Of a stretch of DNA of 64,000 nt, positions 32,715-40,659 are shown in pieces. The stretch is from Plastoroseomonas hellenica (GTDB taxonomy: Bacteria > Pseudomonadota > Alphaproteobacteria > Acetobacterales > Acetobacteraceae). The notes beneath the pieces were generated by a model that had not been told where the DNA came from, did no database searches, and saw nothing but the letters and a program-made list of their open reading frames with translations. Each line of letters starts with the position of its first letter. The stretch's first letter is position 1. The position numbers and the translations under genes are program-made. The stretch spans positions 29,966 to 93,965 of the forward strand of contig NZ_JAAGBB010000028.1 of NCBI RefSeq assembly GCF_018129085.1, written 5' to 3'.

Positions 32715-33692
32715 TCACTGCCGCTGGATCTCGGCCCGCGCCGCCACGTCGCGCCACAGCGCCGTCTCCCGCGAGAGGAGGGCCGCCATCGCCTCGGGCG
32801 GCATGCCGCCGGGCTCCGCGCCGAGGGTCGCGAGGAAGGCTTGCATGTCGGGCGCGGCCAGCGCCCGCACCATCTCGGCCTGCAGACGTTCGATGATGGC
32901 CGCGGGCGTGCCGCGCGGTGCCGCGAGCCCCGACCAGTTCACGACGCCGAAGCCCGGCATGCCGGCCTCGGCGAAGGTCGGCAACTCCGGCATCGCGGCG
33001 ATGCGGCTCTCCCGGCTGATGGCGAGCGGCCGCAGCAGGCCGCCCTGGATGCTGCCGAGCGCCGAGCCGAGCGAGATCATCACCATGTCCACCTGGCCAC
33101 CGAGCGCCGCCGTCACCGCCTCGCCCGCGCCCCTGTAGGGAACGTGATACAGCCGGATGCCGGATGCCTGCTGGAAGGCCTCGGTCGCGAAATGCGGCGC
33201 GCTGCCGATGCCGCCGGTGCCGTAGGTGATCTTCTCGGGCTCCCGCCGCGCCGCGGCGATGAGCTCCTGCAGCGTGCGATAGGGCGTCCGGCTGCCGACG
33301 GCGAGCAGCACGGGCGAGAACGCGCTGACGCTGATCGGCGCGAAGGCCGTCGCGTGGTCGAAGGGCAGTCGGTTCAGCAGGAAAGGCAGCATCGCATAGG
33401 TGTTGTCGAGTGCCAGCAGCGTGTGACCGTCCGCTGCCGCGCGCGCCGCCTCAGCGGCGCCGATGGTGCCGGTGGCGCCCGCCTTGTTCTCCACCACGAA
33501 GGGCTGGCCGAGCTGCTCCGCGAGCTTCTGCGCCATGCGGCGGGCGACGGTGTCGACCGCCCCGCCCGGTGCCCAGGCGACGATGATGCGCACCGGGCGG
33601 GACGGCCAGGCACCCGGCGCCTGGGCGAAGGCGCGCCCGACCGCCAGCGCGCCGCCGGCGATCAGCCCGCGGCGTGTCGCTCGGATCGTCAT
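32715..33692 (-). CDS. Bug/TctC family periplasmic solute receptor
   Basis: 325 residues. Signal MTIRATRRGLIAGGALAVG with cleavage near AFAQ-APGAW. Ligand loops VAWAPGGAVDTVAR and VENKAGATGTIGAAEAARAAADGHT; the second-lobe motif is HVPYRGAGEAVTAALGG. Second full gene of the operon, 37 bases after the hydroxyacid dehydrogenase. A receptor next to a 2-hydroxyacid dehydrogenase suggests that a hydroxy- or oxo-acid is imported (inference). Confidence 0.92.
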   Translation of the reverse strand: MTIRATRRGLIAGGALAVGRAFAQAPGAWPSRPVRIIVAWAPGGAVDTVARRMAQKLAEQLGQPFVVENKAGATGTIGAAEAARAAADGHTLLALDNTYAMLPFLLNRLPFDHATAFAPISVSAFSPVLLAVGSRTPYRTLQELIAAARREPEKITYGTGGIGSAPHFATEAFQQASGIRLYHVPYRGAGEAVTAALGGQVDMVMISLGSALGSIQGGLLRPLAISRESRIAAMPELPTFAEAGMPGFGVVNWSGLAAPRGTPAAIIERLQAEMVRALAAPDMQAFLATLGAEPGGMPPEAMAALLSRETALWRDVAARAEIQRQ

Positions 33693-33729
33693 GCTCTTCT
33701 TCCTCCCCTGATGGTGACGGCGGCTTGCC

Positions 33730-34683
33730 CTAGCCCCTGACGATCGCGCCCGGATTCAGGCGGCCGGCGAAGAAGTCGATGGTGTTCTGCGCGGCGGCCA
33801 GCGCCATGCGGTGCAGCCCCTGGCGCGTGCTGGCCGCGACATGCGGCGTCACGATCACGCTGTCCAAGGCCAGCAAGGGAATGGCTGATGTCATCGGCTC
33901 GGTGTGCACGACGTCGAGCCCGGCGCCGGCGAGATGTCCGGCACGCAGCGCCGCTTCCAGCGCCGCCTCGTCGACCAGCGTGCCGCGCGCCGTGTTCACC
34001 AGCAGCGCGCCCGGCTTCATCGCCGCCAGGAAGCCGGCATCGACCATGCCGCGGGTGGTGGCGTCGGAGGGGCAATGCAGGCTGACGATGTCGGCGATCC
34101 CGAGCGCCGACGCGAGGTCGGGCGCCGGCTCGAAGCCGAGGCCGCTCACCGTGTTGTCCGGCACATAGGGGTCATGGACCAGGACGCGCATGCCGAAGCC
34201 AGAGCAGAGCCGGGCGACGCGGCTGCCGATCCGCCCGAAGCCCAGCAGCAGCACCGCGCAGCCCGCGAGGTCGCTGGTGCGCGATTGCGCCGGCACCACC
34301 CAGTCGCCGCGGCGCACGTCGGCGTTGAAGCCGACGATCCGCCGCGACAGCGCCAGCATGAGCATCAGCGCATGCTCGGCGACCGAGGCGGCGTTGGCCT
34401 CCGGCGTGATCGCCAGCGTGATGCCGCGCTCGGTCAGCGCCGGCACGTCGACATTGTCGTAGCCGACGCCGTGGCGGCAGACGAAGCGCAGCCGCGGCGC
34501 CTGCCGGAGCAGGTCGCGGTCGATCCGGGTGCCGCGGGTGATGATGCCCTCGGCCTGCCGCAGATGCGCCGACAGCACCTCCGGCGTGAAGGGCACCGGG
34601 CGCGTGACGGCATAGCCGGGCTCCGCTTCCAGCCGCGCGATGCCGTCGGGATGGATGGCGTTCAGGACGAGGATATTGGGCAT
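33730..34683 (-). CDS. D-isomer-specific 2-hydroxyacid dehydrogenase
   Basis: 317 residues, phosphoglycerate-dehydrogenase-like without a regulatory domain. NAD motif GFGRIG (148-153); catalytic Arg233 (NTARG), Glu262 (DVVHTEP) and His281 (TPHVAAST) are in place, and RHGVGYDNVD (70-79) is the substrate-side loop. It interconverts a 2-hydroxyacid and a 2-oxoacid in the cytosol. DVVHTEP instead of the common DVFEPEP is a small deviation. Preceded by 14 bases by a deleted Bug gene; heads the intact part of the operon. Confidence 0.92.
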   Translation of the reverse strand: MPNILVLNAIHPDGIARLEAEPGYAVTRPVPFTPEVLSAHLRQAEGIITRGTRIDRDLLRQAPRLRFVCRHGVGYDNVDVPALTERGITLAITPEANAASVAEHALMLMLALSRRIVGFNADVRRGDWVVPAQSRTSDLAGCAVLLLGFGRIGSRVARLCSGFGMRVLVHDPYVPDNTVSGLGFEPAPDLASALGIADIVSLHCPSDATTRGMVDAGFLAAMKPGALLVNTARGTLVDEAALEAALRAGHLAGAGLDVVHTEPMTSAIPLLALDSVIVTPHVAASTRQGLHRMALAAAQNTIDFFAGRLNPGAIVRG

Positions 34684-34697
34684 AGGGATGTGTCCGA

Positions 34698-34982
34698 TTA
34701 CTGGCTGGCCCAGGGGTGGCGCGCATAGAGCGCCCGCACCGCCACGGCTTCCTTCAGCACCAGCGCGCGATAGCCGGCGCCGGCGCGGTTGGTCACGACG
34801 AAGCGCGCACCGGGCAGATGCCGCGCCACCAGGCGGCCCATGATGTCGATGCCACCGCCGGGCGAGAAGGGAACCACGATCTCGATCGGGCGCGCGGCCG
34901 GCCAGGCGGTCTGCGCCGAGGCCAGGCGGGGGACGATGGCCGCAGCCAGGATGCCGTCCGCGAGCCTGCGTCTTCCGATCAT
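34698..34982 (-). pseudogene. Internally deleted Bug/TctC receptor gene
   Basis: 94 codons where the family has about 325. It keeps the signal peptide (RRLADGILAAAIVPRLASA-QTAW) and the first ligand loops (IVVPFSPGGGIDIMGR, VVTNRAGAG), then jumps to an unrelated-looking tail (YRALVLKEAVAVRALYARHPWASQ over its last 24 residues). The frame stays open to a stop, so this is a deletion, not a frameshift. It lies at the promoter-proximal end of the operon, divergent from a LysR gene. A short peptide may still be exported. Confidence 0.7.
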
Positions 34983-35070
34983 GTCGCGTCGTTCCCCTTG
35001 GTCCGGTCTTATCGTGGCGGCGATCGCCGGCGACCGGTCAGGTGGGCCCTCTTAGAAGGGGCTGGCTACA

Positions 35071-35092
35071 ATTAAAAGAAATGTGTTTTCAT
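35071..35092. promoter_or_regulatory. AT-rich inverted repeat in LysR divergent region
   Basis: ATTAAAA and TTTTCAT (six of seven complementary) flank an 8-base centre, in an A+T island 28 bases from the LysR start and about 90 from the divergent gene. Its position and dyad are those expected of a LysR-type binding site that also overlaps the regulator's own promoter. Confidence 0.4.
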
Positions 35093-35119
35093 AGCTGGCG
35101 ATAACTTTTGGGAATACAC

Positions 35120-36013
35120 GTGCTCTCCCTCCGCCAGCTTCAGGCGTTCCAGGCGATCGTCGAGACCGGCAATTTCAGCGCGGCGGCCGAGGCCCTGGGC
35201 ACCACGCAGCCGGCGATCTCCAAGCGCATCGCCGAGCTGGAGGCGAGCCTGGGCGTGACGCTGCTCGACCGCGATCAGCGCCGGCCGCGGCTCACCAGCC
35301 AGGGCTACGCCGTGCGGCCGCTCTGCGCCGAGATCCTGAAGCTCTGCGAGCGCATGACCCGTTCGCTGGGCGATGCGGCGGCCTATGCCGGGACGCTCCG
35401 CCTCGGCATCACCGAGCTCATCGCGCTCACCTTCCTGCCGGCGCTGGTCACCGGGATCCGGCACCGGCTGCCATGCGCGCAGTTGCGGACCGAGGCGAAG
35501 CTGGCGGAGGAGCTGTATGAGGACCTGCTGCACGACAGGCTCGACGTGGTGATCTCGCCGGGCAACCCGCCGGCCGGCCTGCGCAGCCGCAAGGTGGCGC
35601 AGGTGGAGATGGCCTGGATGTGCGGCGGCGACCGTGACGACGTGCCGCGGCATCTCTCCATCGCGGAGCTGGCCGCCTATCCCCTGCTGGCGCAGACCCA
35701 GCGCTCCGGCCTGCAGGCGCTGGTGAACGACTGGCTCGTCGAGAACAATGTCAGGCCCAACCTGACGCTGGCCTGCAACAGCCTGTCCAACTTGTGCGGA
35801 CTCACCGTCGCGGGGCTCGGGCTTTCACCGTTGCCGCTCGCCTATGTCCAGCCGCGGATCGAGGCCGGCGAGCTCCGGGTCATCGAAACCACGCCGCCCA
35901 TCGCGCCGCTCGAATACTACGCGGCCTATGCGCAGACCGGCCTGGAGCCGGTGGCCGAGATCGTGACGCGGGAGGTCGTGGTCGCGGCGGAGAACTCAAG
36001 ATACTGGTGCTGA
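35120..36013 (+). CDS. LysR family transcriptional regulator
   Basis: 297 residues. Winged helix-turn-helix LRQLQAFQAIVETGNFSAAAEALGTTQPAISKRI (split: residues 4-37), then the substrate-binding domain with LRLGITELIALTFLPALV and DVVISPGNPPAGLRSR. The GTG is preferred because GGGA lies about seven bases upstream; a TTG four codons earlier is in frame. It is divergent from the 2-hydroxyacid dehydrogenase/Bug/amidohydrolase operon, the usual arrangement for a LysR activator and its target. Confidence 0.9.
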   Translation: MLSLRQLQAFQAIVETGNFSAAAEALGTTQPAISKRIAELEASLGVTLLDRDQRRPRLTSQGYAVRPLCAEILKLCERMTRSLGDAAAYAGTLRLGITELIALTFLPALVTGIRHRLPCAQLRTEAKLAEELYEDLLHDRLDVVISPGNPPAGLRSRKVAQVEMAWMCGGDRDDVPRHLSIAELAAYPLLAQTQRSGLQALVNDWLVENNVRPNLTLACNSLSNLCGLTVAGLGLSPLPLAYVQPRIEAGELRVIETTPPIAPLEYYAAYAQTGLEPVAEIVTREVVVAAENSRYWC

Positions 36014-36092
36014 CGCCCCAACCGCGCGAACCGCGGCGATTTCTGCGCGCGGCTCCTGCATTCCACGGCGTGTGAGAACAGGGGGCGAGAGC

Positions 36093-36125
36093 GGTCGGAG
36101 GAGTCGCCTCAGGTCATCACGCTCT
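36093..36125. repeat. Second copy of the TCATCACGCTCT-ended intergenic repeat
   Basis: The last 20 bases match those of the element ending at 3796 in 19 positions, and the preceding GGAGGAG is also shared. It lies between the convergent LysR and MBL genes; the TAG stop of the MBL gene is formed by its complementary strand (TAGAGCGTGATGACC). Confidence 0.65.
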
Positions 36126-36933
36126 ACACCGGCGAGAAGTCATAGGCCTGACCAGCTCTCGTGACGCTGCCGATGCCAGGGAAATCGAGATGCGCCCCCG
36201 CGACGAAGACGCCTGGCCGCGCCGCGCGATCGAGGATCCTCCTGCGGGTCGAACGCGCCTGCGCCTGATCGGCGTCAAACTCCCAGGTGAGCTCCGGCCT
36301 GGTGAACTGGATCGATGGCACATGCACGATGTCCCCCCAGATCAGCAGCGTCTCCCCTCCGCCCGCGACCTCGAACGCCGTATGCCCCACTTCGTGGCCA
36401 TGGGCTTGAACGGCGGTGATGCTGTTGCTCAGGGAGAAGCCATCCCCGAACGCCGCGCATCGCCGACGGAACCTCGCCAGCCTCTCCTGCCTGCCGAATA
36501 GCGGGACTTCCTCCTGCGGGACGAACAGGCCTTCCAGGTTCGGGAAGGCGTCGGACCCGTCCGCCGCCACGAGCCCGCCCACGTGATCGAGGTGCGTGTG
36601 CGTGAAGGCCACGGTGCCGATCTCCTCCCGGGCGATGCCCGCTTCGGCAAGCGCGCGAAGGAGCAGGCCCATGGTCGGCTCCCAGGCATCCGCGGCGCCC
36701 GTGTCGATCAGGATGTGCCGGCCTTGCTCGATGACCAGGAAGGCATTGACGGAGAGCCGCAGCCGCCCGTCGACCAGCCTGACCTGTTCGGGCAGCTCTG
36801 TGCCGAACGGCCGATCGTCCTGGTGGCGCAGTCGGCTGGACGGCATGTCCACATAGCCGTCACGGAGTGCCACGACGGTCAGTCCGCCGATCTCGTAGCG
36901 GGCGAAGTTGGTTCCGGACTGAATCAGCTTCAT
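36124..36933 (-). CDS. MBL-fold metallo-hydrolase
   Basis: 269 residues. HILIDTGAAD (73-82) and the zinc motif THTHLDHVGG (111-120) are clear; HGHEVGHT and AGAHLDFPGIG give the third and later ligands. The layout matches the quorum-quenching lactonase/AHL-lactonase-like branch of the fold, but substrate cannot be read from sequence. It lies 25 bases after the M28-like peptidase gene as the last of the leftward set. Its stop codon is embedded in a dispersed repeat. Confidence 0.9.
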   Translation of the reverse strand: MKLIQSGTNFARYEIGGLTVVALRDGYVDMPSSRLRHQDDRPFGTELPEQVRLVDGRLRLSVNAFLVIEQGRHILIDTGAADAWEPTMGLLLRALAEAGIAREEIGTVAFTHTHLDHVGGLVAADGSDAFPNLEGLFVPQEEVPLFGRQERLARFRRRCAAFGDGFSLSNSITAVQAHGHEVGHTAFEVAGGGETLLIWGDIVHVPSIQFTRPELTWEFDADQAQARSTRRRILDRAARPGVFVAGAHLDFPGIGSVTRAGQAYDFSPV

Positions 36934-36958
36934 CAGATTGTTCTCCGCGCGGGGCGAT

Positions 36959-38638
36959 CTAGCCGAGAGCCGCACTGGCCTCTCGCAACGCATGGGCCAC
37001 GCGGTTGCGGGCCTGGCGCGCCGAAACCGCCAGCAGCCGCGCCTCATCCGAACCGGGCGCGGTGGCCGCCAGACGGCGCAGCGGATCCAGCCTCGGCCAG
37101 GCTGGCAGTGGCAGGGCAGGGTCGTGCGCGAAACGGTCGCCCCGTGTGTAGTCCAATGGCACCAGCGCGCGGCAGATCCGGAGGATGGCAGCATTCAGCC
37201 GATCCGCATCGAGGCACATGCGCGCAGCACCCACCGCATCGCGCAGCGCGGCGGCCTGACCTGCCAGGGCATCGAGCGCGATCCCATGAGCCTCCGTGCC
37301 GCCGAGCTTGCCAAGTTCGGCCAGGAGGGAATCCAACTGGGCGGCATGATCGATGGGCAGCACCGCATCCGTCAGCAGCCGGTCGAGCACCTCGAGGTAG
37401 ATCCGGGCATCGCGGGCGAGGTTGGCCGGGTCGATCTTGTCGAGCAGGTCGCCCGGCGTGTGCCACCACCAACCGAGTGCGTGGCGCATCTTGACGCTGC
37501 CGGGCACTTGTTCGCTGAAGGCCATGAACATGGCGGGGATGCCGATACCCCAGAAGCTCTCGTCGCCGCCGCGGCCGATCCGCTTGCCGCGCAGCGTCTG
37601 GCCGGATTGCTTGGCGATGACCTCTGCCGCCAGCCCGGTGAGCTCGGTCGCGGTGGGCGCCTCCGACAGGATGCTGGCGCCGACGGCGCCGACGCTGTCG
37701 ATGTTCACATGCGCCACGCAGCGCCGCTCCAGCACATCCCAATGCGTGTCGGCGTACCAGGCCGAGCTGGAATAGCGGCCATGCGAATGACCGGACCAGA
37801 AGCAGAGGCGCAGGCCGCGCCGCCAAGCGGCGCGCGACTGCGCGCAGATCCGGGCCACCTCCATCATGGTGATGTTGGCGGTACCGTTGTCCATCACGCC
37901 GAAATGCCAGGTGTCGTGATGGCCCGAGAACAGGATGAAGGGCTCGTCCTTCGCTGCGGGATCGGCGGGCAGCTCCGCCACCAGGATCGGCGTCTTGCGC
38001 CAGCCCGTATCCACCGCCGCATGCAGCGTCACGGCGGGCGCCTCGCCGCGCACCAGCGCCTCGCGCAGCGCCGCGCCATCCGCCTGGGAGATGGTGCAGG
38101 CGACGGTGGTCGGCAGCGTCGCGGCCGTCGTCTCCGAGGGATTGCCCCAAACCGGTGAGAGGCACATCTCGTGCAGGTGCTCGTGCGGGCTGATGTGGAG
38201 TTGCCCGGCCGCGCCGGCGCGGGAGGCGCTGAGCGCCACCGCCGGGGTCGCGATCCCCTCCGCCAGCACGATGCAACCCGTGACGTCCTGCCTGGCGAAG
38301 TCGGCATCCGTGCCGTCGCCCACATGGACCAGCCGTCCGGTCGTTCCCTCCGGCGGGGAGGGACGGGACATGGAATGGGTGATGGCAGTGAGGATCCGGC
38401 CATCCACCGTCACCCGGGCAGCGCCGGGCAGGCTGATATAGGCGTCATGCTCCAGCACGGTGGTGGCATAGCCGTAGCCATCCATCACCTGCCGGATATA
38501 GGCGAGGCTCTCCGCCTCCTCCTTGCTTCCGCTCAGCTTCACATACTGCGCGATATGGGTCAGGTGACGCATCATCAGCGCGCTGTCCACGTCACCCAGC
38601 GCGACGGTGCGGGACGCGGCCTCGGCCAGGGTGCTCAT
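36959..38638 (-). CDS. M28-family peptidase-like protein with PA-type insert
   Basis: 559 residues. N-terminal helical region, a protease-associated-like insert (about 90-215) and the aminopeptidase core with FSGHHDTW (about 245), MDNGTAN, AHVNIDSVG and WWWHTPGDLLDKID. These supply His, Asp, Asp and His of the M28 di-zinc site. The canonical Glu-Glu after the Trp is His-Ser here (FWSGHSHGRYSSS), so catalysis may differ or target another amide. No signal peptide, so cytoplasmic. Start ATG overlaps the reductase stop as ATGA. Confidence 0.85.
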   Translation of the reverse strand: MSTLAEAASRTVALGDVDSALMMRHLTHIAQYVKLSGSKEEAESLAYIRQVMDGYGYATTVLEHDAYISLPGAARVTVDGRILTAITHSMSRPSPPEGTTGRLVHVGDGTDADFARQDVTGCIVLAEGIATPAVALSASRAGAAGQLHISPHEHLHEMCLSPVWGNPSETTAATLPTTVACTISQADGAALREALVRGEAPAVTLHAAVDTGWRKTPILVAELPADPAAKDEPFILFSGHHDTWHFGVMDNGTANITMMEVARICAQSRAAWRRGLRLCFWSGHSHGRYSSSAWYADTHWDVLERRCVAHVNIDSVGAVGASILSEAPTATELTGLAAEVIAKQSGQTLRGKRIGRGGDESFWGIGIPAMFMAFSEQVPGSVKMRHALGWWWHTPGDLLDKIDPANLARDARIYLEVLDRLLTDAVLPIDHAAQLDSLLAELGKLGGTEAHGIALDALAGQAAALRDAVGAARMCLDADRLNAAILRICRALVPLDYTRGDRFAHDPALPLPAWPRLDPLRRLAATAPGSDEARLLAVSARQARNRVAHALREASAALG

Positions 38639-39669
38639 GCTCTCTCCTCAGGCAGTGTAATGAGGCCGCCGAGCTCGTCGGCCAGCGCCGCGCCGATCTC
38701 GCGCCGCCCGTCCTCCACGGCCTGGATGAGGGCGACGAGCCGGTCGACATAGGGGGTCCGGATGCCATGGCGGCGGGCCGCGGCCTGCACCGGTGCCAGT
38801 TGCGCGGTGACGTCCGTCTGCCGCTTGCGCACGGCCAGGTCCCGCCAGATGCCGCTGCGCGGCTTTCCCGTGCCGCTGTTGTACGACACCAGTGCGGCCA
38901 GGGAGGCGTCCATCGCCGCGCGATCGTCCCGCATGAAGGCCGCCGGATCGAAGCCGTTGAAGCCCAGCGGTGACACCCTCTCCGCCGCGGCGATGGAGAG
39001 GATCTCCTGCACCAGCGCCACGATCATCGGCCGGCGACGGGGATCGGCGATGAACTCGGCGATGGTGTCGTTGGTCAGCGCGGAGGATTTGAGGATGCCG
39101 CCATAGCCGACCTTGCCCCAGAGATAGCCGAAGATGTTGTCGCTCAGCACCGCATCGGGCTCGAAGAGCTTCAGGGTCTCGTGCAGGTCCCGGACGCGCG
39201 GCGTCGTGCGGCCATCGAGCTCCCCCACCACCACCGCGCCGCGCACGCCGAAGGTGATGCGGCCCGGCTCCTGGTAATCGGCGCCGAAATTCACGAAGGC
39301 GCCAATGGTGCGGGCGCGGCCGGCGATCTCGGCGATCACCAGCTCGTTCAGCCCGTTCTGGCAGGAGACGACGGCACCATCCTCCGCGAGGAAGGGGACG
39401 AGAGCCCGGGTAGCCGCCGCGGTGTGGTGCGCCTTCACCGCCAGGATGATGAGCTTGTGCTGCCCCGTCATCGCCTCCGGCGTCGCCGCCGGTCCGCCGG
39501 TGGTGAACTGGTCGACCGGCCCGTCGATGCGGAGGCGACCCGCCGCGATCGCCCGCACATGCTCCGGGACCACGTCCACGAAGAGCACGTCCCGGCCGGC
39601 GCGGCGGAGATAGGCGCCGATCGTGCCGCCGATCGCGCCGCTGCCCCAGATCACGATGGGGTCGGGCAT
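38635..39669 (-). CDS. Ketopantoate reductase family (2-dehydropantoate 2-reductase-like)
   Basis: 344 residues. N-terminal NADP fold with IWGSGAIGGTIGAYLRRAG (7-25); LAVKAHH and SCQNGLNE are the conserved loops, and the C-terminal helical domain has WGKVGYGGILKSSAL with the catalytic Lys. Longer than PanE (about 300), so a catabolic paralogue acting on another 2-oxoacid is more likely than pantothenate synthesis. It is translationally coupled to the M28-like gene and 54 bases after a GntR gene that may control the set. Confidence 0.88.
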   Translation of the reverse strand: MPDPIVIWGSGAIGGTIGAYLRRAGRDVLFVDVVPEHVRAIAAGRLRIDGPVDQFTTGGPAATPEAMTGQHKLIILAVKAHHTAAATRALVPFLAEDGAVVSCQNGLNELVIAEIAGRARTIGAFVNFGADYQEPGRITFGVRGAVVVGELDGRTTPRVRDLHETLKLFEPDAVLSDNIFGYLWGKVGYGGILKSSALTNDTIAEFIADPRRRPMIVALVQEILSIAAAERVSPLGFNGFDPAAFMRDDRAAMDASLAALVSYNSGTGKPRSGIWRDLAVRKRQTDVTAQLAPVQAAARRHGIRTPYVDRLVALIQAVEDGRREIGAALADELGGLITLPEERA

Positions 39670-39689
39670 GGCTTTCGTCCTTCCGTGAG

Positions 39690-39706
39690 GCCGGCCCAGG
39701 GCCGGC
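39690..39706. other. Stem-loop GCCGGCC-CAG-GGCCGGC
   Basis: Seven-base perfect arms in the short gap between the gntR stop and the reductase start. It could partly terminate leftward transcription or shield mRNA ends; no T run follows on either strand. Confidence 0.4.
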
Positions 39707-39723
39707 GGTCCGTCAGATAATGG

Positions 39724-40494
39724 TCAGGCGGCGAGCCCGGCGTCGTCGGCGCTGCCGGGCAGGCGATACCCGGCTTCGACGACGGCCCTGGCCGTGGCGC
39801 CTACCGCCTCCAGCAGCTCCGTGCAGAGCCGGTCGGCGAGGGTTTCGTCACCCGCGATGATCGCCTCGCTCAGCGCGCGCAGCGCGGCGAAGCTCTGCGC
39901 GATGCGCGCCCGCCGGTGCAGGGAGATGAAGCGGATCAGCGCGATGCGGTTGTGCAGGGCGCCCAGCGTCTGGGCGAGATAGGGATTGCCGCTGCCGGTC
40001 GCGATGGCGCCGTAGAAGGCGGTGCCGATCTCCAGCATCTCGAGCGGCGTGCCGGCCTTCTCCACCTCGTCCAGCCGCTTCACCGCGGCTTTCAGCGCGG
40101 CGATGTCGGCCGGCCGCCGCAGCCGGGCGAATTCCCGCGCGGCGAAGCTCTCCAGCACCTGGCGGAGGGCGTAGAGCTGGCCCACCTCCTCGACGTTCAG
40201 CGCCGCGACCACCGGGCCGCGATGCGGGGCGGTGGCGATCAGCCCCTCCGCCTCCAACTGCCGCAGCGCTTCGCGCAGCGACGGGCGGCTGACGCCGGTC
40301 AATTCGCACAGCTCGCGTTCCCGCAATTGCTGCCCCGGGCGGAAACGCCCGGTGATGATGGCAAGGCGCAGGCGGTCCGCGACCAGGGAGCGGAGGCTGA
40401 CGGCCTGTCCGGCCACGAGCAGTGCTTCGTCCTTCATTCCGTCCAGCCGAGCGTCGTCCTTCATCTCGTCCATTCGATCCGCCGTGCCGTTCAT
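39724..40494 (-). CDS. GntR family regulator, FadR/FCD subfamily
   Basis: 256 residues from the longest start. Winged helix with LRLAIITGRFRPGQQLRERELCELTGVSRPSLREALRQL (split over about 42-80), then the all-helical FCD domain (LYALRQVLESFAAREFA; FYGAIATGSGNPYLA; HNRIALIRF) with the metal-binding Asp/His pattern. Three in-frame ATGs in the first 20 codons (MNGT, MDEMKDD, MKDEALL) make the true start uncertain. FCD regulators respond to small organic acids. TTGT-N3-ACAA elements lie between it and the divergent alcohol dehydrogenase. Confidence 0.9.
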   Translation of the reverse strand: MNGTADRMDEMKDDARLDGMKDEALLVAGQAVSLRSLVADRLRLAIITGRFRPGQQLRERELCELTGVSRPSLREALRQLEAEGLIATAPHRGPVVAALNVEEVGQLYALRQVLESFAAREFARLRRPADIAALKAAVKRLDEVEKAGTPLEMLEIGTAFYGAIATGSGNPYLAQTLGALHNRIALIRFISLHRRARIAQSFAALRALSEAIIAGDETLADRLCTELLEAVGATARAVVEAGYRLPGSADDAGLAA

Positions 40495-40566
40495 GCGTGC
40501 TCCTGAGCCGATTACCCGCCGGCGGCGGCCATCGCCATGGCCGGTTTGCGGTCGCTGATCGTTTTT

Positions 40567-40594
40567 TTGTCTTACAAATTTACAAACAGCTTGT
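40567..40594. promoter_or_regulatory. GntR/FCD-type operator, two overlapping dyads
   Basis: TTGTCTTACAA (40567-40577) fits the FadR-subfamily pattern TNGTNNNACNA exactly. A second dyad, ACAA-N5-TTGT (40582-40594), follows at once; its right arm starts a TTGTCA -35-like box for the rightward dehydrogenase. Lies 72 bases before the gntR start and 65 before the dehydrogenase. Confidence 0.6.
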
Positions 40595-40659
40595 CAATTT
40601 ACCTGCGCCCAGCATAGGCTCCGCCCCAACAGCCAGCCGGAGCCGGAAGGAATCACGCC

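Noticed and set aside
31697..33692. Recent tandem duplication of Bug receptors
   Set aside because: Signal peptides, ligand loops and second-lobe motifs differ too much; these are old paralogues placed side by side.
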